A DNA stretch of 6,973 nt from an uncultured Collinsella sp. (GCA_900550355.1 URRT01000096.1:1-6973), one strand, 5' to 3'; positions 1 through 6,423 are shown, numbered from the stretch's first letter. The notes: generated by a model not told the origin, from the letters alone. Made by a program: numbers and translations.

Positions 1-57
1 GGCGCGGTCCAAGAAATCGTCCGCACCCCCTATTCAGTCCCTATTTCACCGCAACTT

Positions 58-95
58 AAAAAGGGGCGCTGACTGAGATAGTCAGCGCCCCTTTT
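58..95 (-). terminator. Intrinsic terminator of the liv operon
   Basis: A perfect 12-bp inverted repeat, GGGGCGCTGACT (63-74) and AGTCAGCGCCCC (80-91), encloses a 5-nt loop. On the minus strand it lies just after the livF stop codon and is followed by a run of five U (complement of AAAAA at 58-62), the classic Rho-independent layout. The flanking A and T runs can extend the stem to about 16 bp and give TTTT on the plus strand too, so it may also stop a gene reading in from the left. No gene is recognisable in bases 1-57. Confidence 0.93.
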
Positions 96-105
96 GTTAG
101 GTGGG

Positions 106-819
106 TTAGCCTCCGAGGTAGGCTTTGCGGACGTTGTCGTCGTGCAGGAGCTCTTGGCCGGTGCCGGTCATGGTGATCTTGCCGGTCTCGAGCACGTAAC
201 CGCGTGTGGCGATGGAAAGCGCCATCTGCGCGTTTTGCTCGACCAGAAGCACCGTGGTGCCAGCCTTGTGCAGGTCCTCGACAATCTGGAAGATCTGTTC
301 GATCAGAATCGGTGCCAGACCCATGGAAGGTTCGTCGAGCATAAGCAGTTTGGGGTTACTCATAAGGGCGCGCCCCATAACGAGCATCTGCTGCTCGCCG
401 CCTGAAAGGGTGCCGGCGACCTGGCGACGACGTTCCTTCAGGCGCGGGAACTGCTCGTAGACGCGCTCCAGGCCCGGAGCCACCGTGGACTTGGGCTGCG
501 TATAGGCACCCATCTCCAGGTTCTCCTCAACCGTCATCTGCAAAAAGGCGCGACGACCCTCGGGAACCTGAGCCAGGCCCTTACCAACCAGCTTATCAGC
601 GGGCGTATGGGTAATGTCCTCGCCCATAAACTTGATGGAGCCGGTCTTGGAGCGCAGCAGGCCCGAGACGGTCTTGAGCGTTGTGGACTTGCCGGCACCG
701 TTGGCACCAATCAAGGCCACGATCTCGCCCTCGTTAACGTTAAAGGAGATGTCCTTGATGGCGTGGATGGCGCCGTACCAGACGTTGATGTTGTAGACGG
801 AAAGCATCGGCTCTGCCAT
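106..819 (-). CDS. livF: Branched-chain amino-acid ABC transporter ATP-binding protein LivF
   Basis: This is one of the two cytoplasmic ATPases that power the importer; it would pair with LivG and dock on LivH/LivM. The 237-residue length is normal for LivF. Visible motifs are Walker A GANGAGKST (38-46), the LSGGEQQ signature (138-144), Walker B LLMLDEP (158-164, catalytic E163) and the LivF-type switch region LVEQN (about 192-196), where Gln stands in the usual His position, as is normal for this subfamily. The C-terminus RKAYLGG is also typical. The ATG directly abuts the livG TAA (TAAATG), and AAGGGGGAG at 826-834 sits 6 nt upstream, inside the livG end, so translation is probably coupled. 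It is the last gene before the terminator at 58-95. Family assignment is firm; the exact substrate of the transporter is inferred. Confidence 0.96.
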   Translation of the reverse strand: MAEPMLSVYNINVWYGAIHAIKDISFNVNEGEIVALIGANGAGKSTTLKTVSGLLRSKTGSIKFMGEDITHTPADKLVGKGLAQVPEGRRAFLQMTVEENLEMGAYTQPKSTVAPGLERVYEQFPRLKERRRQVAGTLSGGEQQMLVMGRALMSNPKLLMLDEPSMGLAPILIEQIFQIVEDLHKAGTTVLLVEQNAQMALSIATRGYVLETGKITMTGTGQELLHDDNVRKAYLGG

Positions 820-1680
820 TTAGTTCTCCCCCTTATCCTGCTTGCCCAGATACGCCTCGATAACGGCGTCGTTGTTCTGGATTTCCTCGGCCGTGCCCTT
901 GGCGATGACCTTACCAAAGTTAAGCACGCAGATACCCTCGCAAATATTCATGACGAGCGACATGTCGTGCTCAATAAGCATGATGGCAATACCAAAGGTG
1001 TCGCGAATCTTAACGATGTTCTCCATGAGCTCGGCGGTCTCGGACGGGTTCATGCCTGCGGCAGGCTCGTCGAGCAGCAGCAGTTTGGGGTTGGTGGCAA
1101 GCGCGCGGACGATCTCCAGACGACGCTGAGCGCCGTAAGGCAGCGATCCGGCCTGCTCGTTTGCCAGATGCTCCATATCAAAGATGGACAGCAGCTCCAT
1201 GGCGCGTTCGTGAGCAGCCTTCTCGTGCTTCCAGTACGTCGGCAGGCGCAGCACGCCCTCAAAACCGGAGTAGCGCTCCTGATTGTGCAGACCGACCTTG
1301 ACGTTGTCCTCCACCGTCATGGTGTTGAACAGGCGAATGTTCTGGAATGTACGGGCAATACCCATGCGGTTGACCTGATAGACCGACTTGCCCGAGGTGT
1401 CCTCACCGTCGAGTAGGATGGTGCCGTGCGTGGGCTGATACACCTTGGTGAGCAGGTTGAAGACCGTGGTCTTACCGGCACCGTTGGGGCCGATCAGACC
1501 GGCGATCTCGGTCTTGCCGATAGTCAGGCTAAAGTCGTCGACTGCCTTAAGGCCACCGAACTCAATGCCCAGGTGGATGCACTCGAGTGCCGGGCGCTGA
1601 CCCAGGTCGCGGTCGGGAACGATGGCGCCAGAAGGATACGGGACCATCTTGCCCTTGTTGAACTCAAACTTACTGGGCAT
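820..1680 (-). CDS. livG: Branched-chain amino-acid ABC transporter ATP-binding protein LivG
   Basis: The second ATPase of the importer. From the chosen start it has 286 residues: Walker A GPNGAGKTT (64-72), Q-loop in TFQNIRLF (Q113), the LivG-type signature LPYGAQRR (180-187, in place of LSGGQ), Walker B LLLLDEP (200-206, E205) and the H-loop IEHDM with H238. The reading frame is open to an ATG at 1707, but the ATG at 1680 has an 8-base Shine-Dalgarno site AAGGAGGT at 1689-1696 with 8-nt spacing, so I use it. This start overlaps the end of livM by 11 nt. The ABC domain begins near residue 31, so there is an N-terminal extension of about 30 residues compared with E. coli LivG. The stop codon abuts the livF start. 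Function is known from the family. Confidence 0.95.
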   Translation of the reverse strand: MPSKFEFNKGKMVPYPSGAIVPDRDLGQRPALECIHLGIEFGGLKAVDDFSLTIGKTEIAGLIGPNGAGKTTVFNLLTKVYQPTHGTILLDGEDTSGKSVYQVNRMGIARTFQNIRLFNTMTVEDNVKVGLHNQERYSGFEGVLRLPTYWKHEKAAHERAMELLSIFDMEHLANEQAGSLPYGAQRRLEIVRALATNPKLLLLDEPAAGMNPSETAELMENIVKIRDTFGIAIMLIEHDMSLVMNICEGICVLNFGKVIAKGTAEEIQNNDAVIEAYLGKQDKGEN

Positions 1681-2758
1681 CGGCTGCCACCTCCTTCTTG
1701 GAAGCAAAGCGGTCCTTAATGCGTGCGAAGAACGCCTTGAGCTGTGGGTTGTTGGTAAAGACCATGACCAGAATCAACACGATGGCGTAGATGAGCATGC
1801 GGTAGTCCGAGAACTGACGGAGCAGCTCGGGGAGCACCGTGAGCAGCGCCGCGGCGATAACGGAGCCGCGCATGTTGCCCAGGCCGCCCAGGACCACGAA
1901 CACCAGAATGAGGATGGACGTATTGAAGTCGAACTTAGTGGCGGAAAGCTGCGAGAAGTTACCGCCGAACAGGGCTCCGGCAGCACCGGCGAGGGCAGCG
2001 GAAACCACGAAGGCGATCATGCGGTACTGGGTAACGGAGATGCCCACGGACTCGGCAGCGATCTTGTTGTCGCGCACGGCAATAATGGCACGACCGGTAC
2101 GGCTGCGAACCAGGTTGAGCACAATCACGAGCGCGACCATAACCAGAATTGCGCCGGCAAGGAAGGTCGAATAGGTCGACACGCCCGATGCGCCCTGCGC
2201 GCCCTTGATGATGGCGGTGCCGTCCTCGAGCAGGTGCAGGTCGTCGATCGTGGAGTTACCCGTGATGTTAAAGATCACATGCAGGCCGCGGGAATCGACG
2301 CCCACAATGAGGCAGGTGACGACCTCTTTGATGATCTCGCCAAAAGCCAGGGTCACAATGGCCAGATAGTCGCCGCTCAGGCGCAGGACCGGGATACCGA
2401 TCAAGAAGCCCAGAATGGCAGCGGCGATAGCGCCGACCACAATGCTGATGATCAGACGCATCGGATCGGACGGAACGGTGCTCTCCAGCGCGACGGCAGT
2501 GACGATGCCCGTATAGGCACCGACGCTCATAAAGCCCGCGTGGCCCAGCGACAAGTCGCCCGCGATGCCGACGACGAGGTTAAGGGAGATTGCCATGACG
2601 ATATAGGCCGTGATGGGAACCAACTGACCGGCGATCATGCGCGGGATCATGTGGTTAGACTGCATAAAGAAGACGATGGCGAACGCCACAACGCACATGG
2701 CGTACGTGACAAAGTCGTGACGCGTCTGCTTGTCTTTAAGAAACTTCATAACGCTCAC
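1670..2758 (-). CDS. livM: Branched-chain amino-acid ABC transporter permease LivM
   Basis: One of two membrane-spanning permeases forming the translocation channel. The 362-residue protein is very hydrophobic, with about nine likely membrane segments (roughly 16-33, 45-66, 75-92, 103-128, 136-160, 203-224, 250-272, 283-310, 326-344) and a charged C-terminal tail. The family motif SLGHAGFMSVGAY (70-82) is intact, and SRTGRAIIAVRDNKIAAESV (219-238) is the cytoplasmic coupling loop that contacts the ATPases; VVLGGLGNMRGS (298-309) is also typical. The stretch around 160-200, where LivM proteins usually carry a TGG-type motif, is atypical here (VGVDSRGL, then a longer polar segment). The GTG start abuts the livH TAG and has AGAAGG 5 nt upstream; an ATG at 2749 with AGGTGA before it is an equally credible start. 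Its end overlaps livG by 11 nt. Confidence 0.94.
   Translation of the reverse strand: MSVMKFLKDKQTRHDFVTYAMCVVAFAIVFFMQSNHMIPRMIAGQLVPITAYIVMAISLNLVVGIAGDLSLGHAGFMSVGAYTGIVTAVALESTVPSDPMRLIISIVVGAIAAAILGFLIGIPVLRLSGDYLAIVTLAFGEIIKEVVTCLIVGVDSRGLHVIFNITGNSTIDDLHLLEDGTAIIKGAQGASGVSTYSTFLAGAILVMVALVIVLNLVRSRTGRAIIAVRDNKIAAESVGISVTQYRMIAFVVSAALAGAAGALFGGNFSQLSATKFDFNTSILILVFVVLGGLGNMRGSVIAAALLTVLPELLRQFSDYRMLIYAIVLILVMVFTNNPQLKAFFARIKDRFASKKEVAADAQ
1689..1696 (-). promoter_or_regulatory. Strong ribosome binding site that sets the livG start
   Basis: AAGGAGGT on the minus strand lies within the last codons of livM, 8 nt before the ATG at 1680. It favours this start over the in-frame ATG at 1707, which would lie upstream of the site. 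Confidence 0.85.
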
Positions 2759-3640
2759 CTATACCTTCTCGGGAACGTACTTGCCCAAGAGGCCGGCAGG
2801 CTTGACGAGCAGGACGATGATCAAAACACCAAAGACGATGGAGTTGGCAAGGCTCGTGGAAATGTAAGCCTGCGCCATCGCCTCGATGATGCCGATGAGA
2901 ATACCGCCGACAAAGGCACCGGGGATGGAGCCGATGCCGCCGAAAACGGCAGCGTCGAAGGCCTTGATGCCAGGCATGGCGCCCGTGGTGGGCTGCAACA
3001 CCGGCGAGTAGGAGCACAGGAGCACGCCGGCGATGGCGGCAAGGGCGGAGCCGATGGCGAACGTCATCGAGATGGTGCGGTTGACGTTGATGCCCATGAG
3101 CTGAGCGGCGGCCTTGTCCTCGGACACAGCGCGCATGGCCTTGCCCATCTTGGTCTTACCTGTAAAGAACATCAGGCCGGCCATGATAACCAGGCAGGCG
3201 ACGATGGTGACGAGCGAGACGGCGCTTACGTTAAACTTGGCCAAGAACTCCGGCACCGGGAAGGTGACGAGCGAAGTGAAGTTCTTGGGCGTGGCGCCCC
3301 ACAGAAGCTGCGCGGCGTTCTGCAGGAAGTAAGACACGCCGATGGCCGTGATCAGAACGGCCAGCGGGCCTGCTTGGCGCAGCGGCTTATAGGCCAGACC
3401 CTCAATGAGAACACCGAGAACCGTGCAGACCACACAAGAGAGAACTACAGATGCCCAGCCCGGGAGGCCGAGATACGACGTGGCGCAGAACGAGACATAG
3501 GCACCGACCATGATGACATCGCCGTGAGCGAAGTTGAGCATCTTGGCGATACCGTAGACCATGGTGTAGCCCAACGCGATGATGGCGTAGACGCTGCCCA
3601 TGGACAGGCCGTTGACCAGGTATTGGATAAAGACCGTCAT
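2759..3640 (-). CDS. livH: Branched-chain amino-acid ABC transporter permease LivH
   Basis: The partner permease of LivM. From the chosen start it has 293 residues, close to the usual LivH length of about 300, with roughly eight hydrophobic spans. LNFAHGDVIMVGAY (35-48) is the hallmark LivH motif; TKMGKAMRAVSEDKAAAQLM (163-182) is the ATPase coupling loop, and VFGGIGSIPGAFVGG (232-246) matches the C-terminal family motif. The frame is open to 3733, but that start would lie inside a stem-loop. AAAGGGGG at 3650-3657 is 9 nt before the ATG at 3640 and directly abuts the other ATG at 3649, so 3640 is preferred. It is the first of four tightly packed genes and is separated from livJ1 by a 139-nt gap with hairpins. 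Confidence 0.95.
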   Translation of the reverse strand: MTVFIQYLVNGLSMGSVYAIIALGYTMVYGIAKMLNFAHGDVIMVGAYVSFCATSYLGLPGWASVVLSCVVCTVLGVLIEGLAYKPLRQAGPLAVLITAIGVSYFLQNAAQLLWGATPKNFTSLVTFPVPEFLAKFNVSAVSLVTIVACLVIMAGLMFFTGKTKMGKAMRAVSEDKAAAQLMGINVNRTISMTFAIGSALAAIAGVLLCSYSPVLQPTTGAMPGIKAFDAAVFGGIGSIPGAFVGGILIGIIEAMAQAYISTSLANSIVFGVLIIVLLVKPAGLLGKYVPEKV

Positions 3641-3649
3641 GTTCCACAT

Positions 3650-3657
3650 CCCCCTTT
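3650..3657 (-). promoter_or_regulatory. Ribosome binding site that sets the livH start
   Basis: AAAGGGGG on the minus strand is spaced 9 nt from the ATG at 3640. The in-frame ATG at 3649 touches the site with no spacer, and the ATG at 3733 has no such site, so the site argues for 3640. Confidence 0.75.
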
Positions 3658-3686
3658 CGAATAGGTTTCCAGTTAATGTATGAAAC

Positions 3687-3706
3687 AGGGACGTTACACT
3701 GTCCCT
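3687..3706 (-). promoter_or_regulatory. Second, smaller stem-loop in the livJ1-livH gap
   Basis: AGGGAC (3687-3692) and GTCCCT (3701-3706) form a perfect 6-bp stem with an 8-nt loop. In the transcript it follows the larger hairpin at 3717-3748 by 10 nt. The downstream bases GTTTCAT are too poor in U for a confident terminator. A role as a weak attenuator or processing barrier is inference. Confidence 0.4.
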
Positions 3707-3716
3707 AGATACCAAG

Positions 3717-3748
3717 CAAGCAGGGAAGGCCAAAACCTCCCCTGCTTG
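3717..3748 (-). promoter_or_regulatory. Intercistronic stem-loop after livJ1
   Basis: CAAGCAGGGAAGG (3717-3729) and CCTCCCCTGCTTG (3736-3748) form a 13-bp stem with a 6-nt loop. The one imperfect position is A opposite C on the plus strand but a G-U pair in the minus-strand RNA, so the livJ1 transcript forms an unbroken stem. No U run follows, so it is not a standard intrinsic terminator. It begins 31 nt after the livJ1 stop. Such stems between an SBP gene and the permease genes are known (for example malE-malF) to stabilise the upstream message and lower downstream expression; that role here is inferred. Confidence 0.7.
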
Positions 3749-3779
3749 GGATCAAAACCGCTCTATGTAAGGCGGCCAA

Positions 3780-4967
3780 TTAGGCCTGCACGTACTTGCC
3801 GTCGGTGATGACGTACGCCGTGGGCTCCTTCTGGACCTGGCCCTTATCGTTCCAGGTGAGCTTGCCGGTCAGACCGTCAACGGTAATCTTGAGCATAGCC
3901 TTGGACAGCTTCTCGGCGACCTCGGTCGGATCGGCGTCGACACCAAGACCGGCCTCCTTGACGGCCTCGGCCACCGCGTGCACGCCGTCGTAGGCGTCGG
4001 CGGCAAACTGGTCGGGGGTATCGCCGTACTTATCCTTGTAAGCGTTAACGAAGTCGGCGTTCTTCTCGTCGTCGGCGGAGAACGGGGTCATGAGCAGCAG
4101 ACCCTCAGCAAGAGAGGTATCGAAGCCCTCAACGCCCAGGATGCCGTCCATGCCGTCGCAGCCCATCATCTTGACGTCGTAGCCCATGTCCTTGGCGTTC
4201 TTGAGCAGGACGGACGCCGGCGTGTAGTAGATCGGCGCAAAGATCATGGTGGCGCCGGCCTGCTTGGCCTTGGTCAGCTGGTTGGTAAAGCTCGTGGCGG
4301 AGTCGTCCTTAAAGGTCTCCTCGTCAACAATCTCGAGCTTGGACTCAGCGGCCTGGGCCTTAAAGGAATCTGCGATGCCCGAAGAATAGGCGTCGCCGGA
4401 GTTATAGAACAGCACGAACTTCTCGTCCGCATACTTCTGCGCCAGGAACTTGGCAGCGTTGACACCCTGGTTGGGGTCGGTGAAGCAAACCTGGAAGACG
4501 CAATCCTTGCCGTCGGTGACGTCCTCGGAGGACGCGGACGGGGTGATCATGAACGTCTTGGGGTCGTTACCGCACTCGGCGGCAACGGCAACCGACGCAC
4601 CCGTGGTGGTCGGGCCGACGAGGGCCTGCATGCCCCAGTCGAGCAGGGTGTTGAAGGCGTTGACGGCCTTCTCGCCGTCGGCCTGGTCATCCTCGGCCTT
4701 GCTGGCAAGCGGCAGCTCCTTGGTCGAGAAATCCTTGCAGCCAAGCTCGACACCCTGGGTAACGGACTTGCCGTAGGACGCGTTGGCGCCGGTCAGCGGG
4801 CCGATGGTACCGATCTTAAACGAAGCGTCGCTTGAAGCGGAACCGCTGTCGCCGCCGTTGGAGGAGCAACCAGCTAGAATGGACATCGCCCCCAGACCTG
4901 CTGCGCTCGCGATAACGCTCCTGCGATTCATAACAGGGTTCAATGACTTACCGGTGAGGCTCGACAT
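3780..4967 (-). CDS. livJ: Branched-chain amino-acid ABC transporter substrate-binding lipoprotein (copy 1)
   Basis: An extracytoplasmic receptor of the type I periplasmic-binding fold (Leu/Ile/Val-binding family, Peripla_BP_6) that would deliver ligand to LivH/LivM. The 395-residue precursor has a signal peptide with twin arginines (R15, R16), a hydrophobic core and lipobox LAGC (31-34), so C34 would be lipidated, followed by a Ser/Gly/Asp-rich linker. The mature domain starts with FKIGTIGPLTG (50-60) and includes TPSASS (142-147), FYNSGDAYSSG (187-197) and a long conserved block near 219-264. The ATG at 4967 has AGAGGAGAG upstream (AGGAG core at 6 nt); an internal Met at 13 would also leave a usable signal. 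It lies between livJ2 and livH and is closely related to livJ2, with a 2-residue length difference near residue 134. Ligand specificity (Leu, Ile, Val or other amino acids) cannot be read from sequence. Confidence 0.93.
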   Translation of the reverse strand: MSSLTGKSLNPVMNRRSVIASAAGLGAMSILAGCSSNGGDSGSASSDASFKIGTIGPLTGANASYGKSVTQGVELGCKDFSTKELPLASKAEDDQADGEKAVNAFNTLLDWGMQALVGPTTTGASVAVAAECGNDPKTFMITPSASSEDVTDGKDCVFQVCFTDPNQGVNAAKFLAQKYADEKFVLFYNSGDAYSSGIADSFKAQAAESKLEIVDEETFKDDSATSFTNQLTKAKQAGATMIFAPIYYTPASVLLKNAKDMGYDVKMMGCDGMDGILGVEGFDTSLAEGLLLMTPFSADDEKNADFVNAYKDKYGDTPDQFAADAYDGVHAVAEAVKEAGLGVDADPTEVAEKLSKAMLKITVDGLTGKLTWNDKGQVQKEPTAYVITDGKYVQA

Positions 4968-4988
4968 GCGGCTCTCCTCTCAAATCTC

Positions 4989-5009
4989 GTCGGGTTTCGG
5001 TTACCCGAC
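4989..5009 (-). promoter_or_regulatory. Leader hairpin just upstream of the livJ1 ribosome site
   Basis: GTCGGGT (4989-4995) and ACCCGAC (5003-5009) form a perfect 7-bp stem with a 7-nt loop in the minus-strand RNA. It ends about 9 nt before the AGAGGAGAG ribosome site (4972-4980). There is no following U run, so it is not a terminator. It may protect the mRNA 5' end or tune translation. Confidence 0.55.
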
Positions 5010-5020
5010 AGGCCATCCTT

Positions 5021-5034
5021 CGCCGTGTTCGGCG
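5021..5034 (-). promoter_or_regulatory. Second leader hairpin of livJ1
   Basis: CGCCG (5021-5025) and CGGCG (5030-5034) form a GC-only 5-bp stem with a 4-nt loop. With the hairpin at 4989-5009 it would give the predicted livJ1 leader two stem-loops in tandem. The role is unknown. Confidence 0.4.
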
Positions 5035-5073
5035 TTCGCAAAATACTAGACGCTTTAGTTAAGGAAAGTGGCG

Positions 5074-5103
5074 ATTATTTCAACTTTTCTTTGGATTTGT
5101 CCA
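5074..5103 (-). promoter_or_regulatory. Candidate housekeeping promoter for livJ1
   Basis: On the minus strand, TGGACA (5103-5098; 5 of 6 matches to TTGACA) and AATAAT (5079-5074; 5 of 6 matches to TATAAT) are 18 nt apart in a locally AT-rich stretch. Transcription would start near 5066-5068, giving a leader of about 100 nt with the two hairpins at 4989-5034. It suggests that livJ1-livHMGF can be transcribed apart from livJ2. Prediction is by eye only. Confidence 0.5.
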
Positions 5104-5116
5104 TTTATCCATAATT

Positions 5117-5170
5117 CTGCGTATTTCTATTACTTTATGCAGTAATGCCACTTTATTGTGTGAAAGTAAT
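5117..5170 (-). promoter_or_regulatory. Cluster of dyad repeats upstream of the livJ1 promoter (possible operator)
   Basis: ATTACT (5129-5134) and AGTAAT (5141-5146) form a perfect 6-bp inverted repeat with a 6-nt spacer. The 8-base ATTACTTT (5129-5136) recurs inverted as AAAGTAAT (5163-5170). An overlapping pair CTGCGTA (5117-5123) and TATGCAG (5136-5142) is inverted with 6 of 7 matches. The cluster lies about 50-105 nt upstream of the predicted start site, where activators often bind. The regulator is unknown; an Lrp-like amino-acid sensor would be a natural guess but nothing here shows it. Confidence 0.4.
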
Positions 5171-5200
5171 GTTTCCGTTCTGTTACAGGCGTCCCTGCCC

Positions 5201-5220
5201 TGAATAAAACGGCCTCACCG
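5201..5220 (-). terminator. Weak candidate terminator after livJ2
   Basis: In the minus-strand RNA, CGGUGAGGCCG (5220-5210) can fold into a 4-bp stem with a 3-nt loop, including one U-G pair, and is followed by UUUUAUU. The stem is short, so termination would be partial at best, with read-through into livJ1. A small GCGC hairpin (5224-5236) lies between it and the livJ2 stop. Confidence 0.3.
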
Positions 5221-5238
5221 GTCGCGCTTTATGCGCAC

Positions 5239-6405
5239 TTAGGCGGCGATGTACTTGCCGTCCTGGATCACATAGGCTGTGGCGGGCTTTTCGACCTGGC
5301 CCTCGTCATTCCACGTCAGCTCGCCTGTCAGGCCCTCGATCTTGATCTTGCGCATGGCCTTGGCAAGGTCGCCGGCAATGTCGGCACCGTCGGCCGAAAT
5401 GTCAATCCCCGCCCTATCGATGGCCTCGGCGATGGCGTGGACGCAATCGTAAGCGTCGGCGGCAAACTGGTTGGGCGTCTCGTCGTAGGCATCCTTATAG
5501 GCCTTGACGAAGTCGGCATTCTTCTCATCGTCAGCCGAAAACGGGGTCATGAGCAGTACGCCCTCGGCAAGAGAGGTATCGAAGCCTTCCACAGAAAGCA
5601 GGCCGTCCATGCCGTCGGTACCCATGAGGGTCATATCGTAGCCCATGTCCTTGGCGTTCTTGAGCAAAACGGACGCCGGCGTGTAGTAGATCGGCGCAAA
5701 GATGAGCGTGGCGCCGGCCTCCTTGGCCTTGGTGAGCTGGTTGGTAAAGCTCGTGGAAGAGTCGTCCTTAAAGGTCTCGGTATCGACGATGTCGAGCTTG
5801 GACGCCTTGGCCTGCTCGGCAAAAGCGTCGGCAACGCCCGAGCTATACGTATCGCCGGAGTTGTAGAACAGGGCGATCTTGGCATCCGCGTACTTCTCGG
5901 CCAAGAACTTTGCGGCGCTGGCGCCCATGGTGGGATCGGTGAAGCAAACCTGGAAAACCGTGGTCTTGTCCTTGGTGACGTCGAGAGACGAGGCCGAGGG
6001 CGTGACCATGAGCATATCGTCGGCGATCTCGCCCGAGACGGCGACGGCGGCACCGGTGGTAACGGGGCCGACGAGCGCCTGCATGCCCCAGTCGCACAAG
6101 GTATTGAAGGCGTTGATGGCCTTCTCGCCGTCAGCGACGTCATCCTCGGACTTAAGCGAGAGTTTGAGGTCCTTGGTCGAGAAATCCTTGGCGGCGAGCT
6201 TGGCACCCTTCTCGGCCGAAACGCCATAGGTTGCCGCGGCGCCGGTCAGAGGGCCGATGACACCGATCTTGAAGGTCTTGCCGTCATCGGCGGAGCCGCC
6301 GTCCGAGCCACCCGACGAGCAACCAGCGAGTGCCGCGGTGCTACCGAGCGCCGCAGCGCCAGCCAAGAAACTCCTGCGGTTAAGTACGTTGTTGATGCTA
6401 AACAT
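5239..6405 (-). CDS. livJ: Branched-chain amino-acid ABC transporter substrate-binding lipoprotein (copy 2)
   Basis: A second receptor of the Leu/Ile/Val-binding family, paralogous to the next gene downstream. The 388-residue precursor opens with MFSINNVLNRRSFLAG, a good twin-arginine-like n-region (RRSFL), then a hydrophobic core and lipobox LAGC (26-29, lipidated C29) and a Gly/Ser/Asp linker. The binding domain starts at FKIGVIGPLTG (45-55), with TPSASS (135-140), FYNSGDTYSSG (180-190) and the conserved block near 212-257 that it shares almost unchanged with copy 1. The frame stays open to 6588, but residues upstream of 6405 look like noncoding DNA, and AAAAGGGGG at 6411-6419 is 5 nt before the ATG at 6405. 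It is the first liv gene, divergent from hom, and has its own upstream region. It probably shares the LivHMGF translocator with a different affinity or ligand preference; this is inferred. Confidence 0.93.
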   Translation of the reverse strand: MFSINNVLNRRSFLAGAAALGSTAALAGCSSGGSDGGSADDGKTFKIGVIGPLTGAAATYGVSAEKGAKLAAKDFSTKDLKLSLKSEDDVADGEKAINAFNTLCDWGMQALVGPVTTGAAVAVSGEIADDMLMVTPSASSLDVTKDKTTVFQVCFTDPTMGASAAKFLAEKYADAKIALFYNSGDTYSSGVADAFAEQAKASKLDIVDTETFKDDSSTSFTNQLTKAKEAGATLIFAPIYYTPASVLLKNAKDMGYDMTLMGTDGMDGLLSVEGFDTSLAEGVLLMTPFSADDEKNADFVKAYKDAYDETPNQFAADAYDCVHAIAEAIDRAGIDISADGADIAGDLAKAMRKIKIEGLTGELTWNDEGQVEKPATAYVIQDGKYIAA

Positions 6406-6410
6406 GGTGT

Positions 6411-6419
6411 CCCCCTTTT
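6411..6419 (-). promoter_or_regulatory. Ribosome binding site that sets the livJ2 start
   Basis: AAAAGGGGG lies 5 nt upstream of the ATG at 6405, and the lipoprotein signal peptide begins at that ATG. The longer in-frame start at 6588 is therefore unlikely. Confidence 0.85.
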
Positions 6420-6423
6420 CGCT

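Noticed and set aside
226..246. Loss of the H-loop histidine in LivF (LVEQN)
   Set aside because: LivF proteins normally have this sequence; the histidine is present in the partner LivG (IEHDM). It is not a defect.
1681..1707. N-terminally longer LivG from the ATG at 1707
   Set aside because: The strong ribosome site AAGGAGGT at 1689-1696 lies inside this extension and points to the ATG at 1680.
1622..3664. A 680-codon open frame on the plus strand, antisense to livM and livH
   Set aside because: Its composition is dominated by Asp, His, Gly, Gln, Asn and Arg with no domain-like pattern, as expected when GC-rich genes for hydrophobic proteins are read on the opposite strand. The minus-strand frame encodes clear permeases.
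4950..5016. Possible 22-codon leader peptide before livJ1, overlapping its start
   Set aside because: The ATG at 5016 has its AAGG touching the start with no spacing, and the peptide lacks runs of Leu, Ile or Val codons, so attenuation by a leader peptide is not supported.
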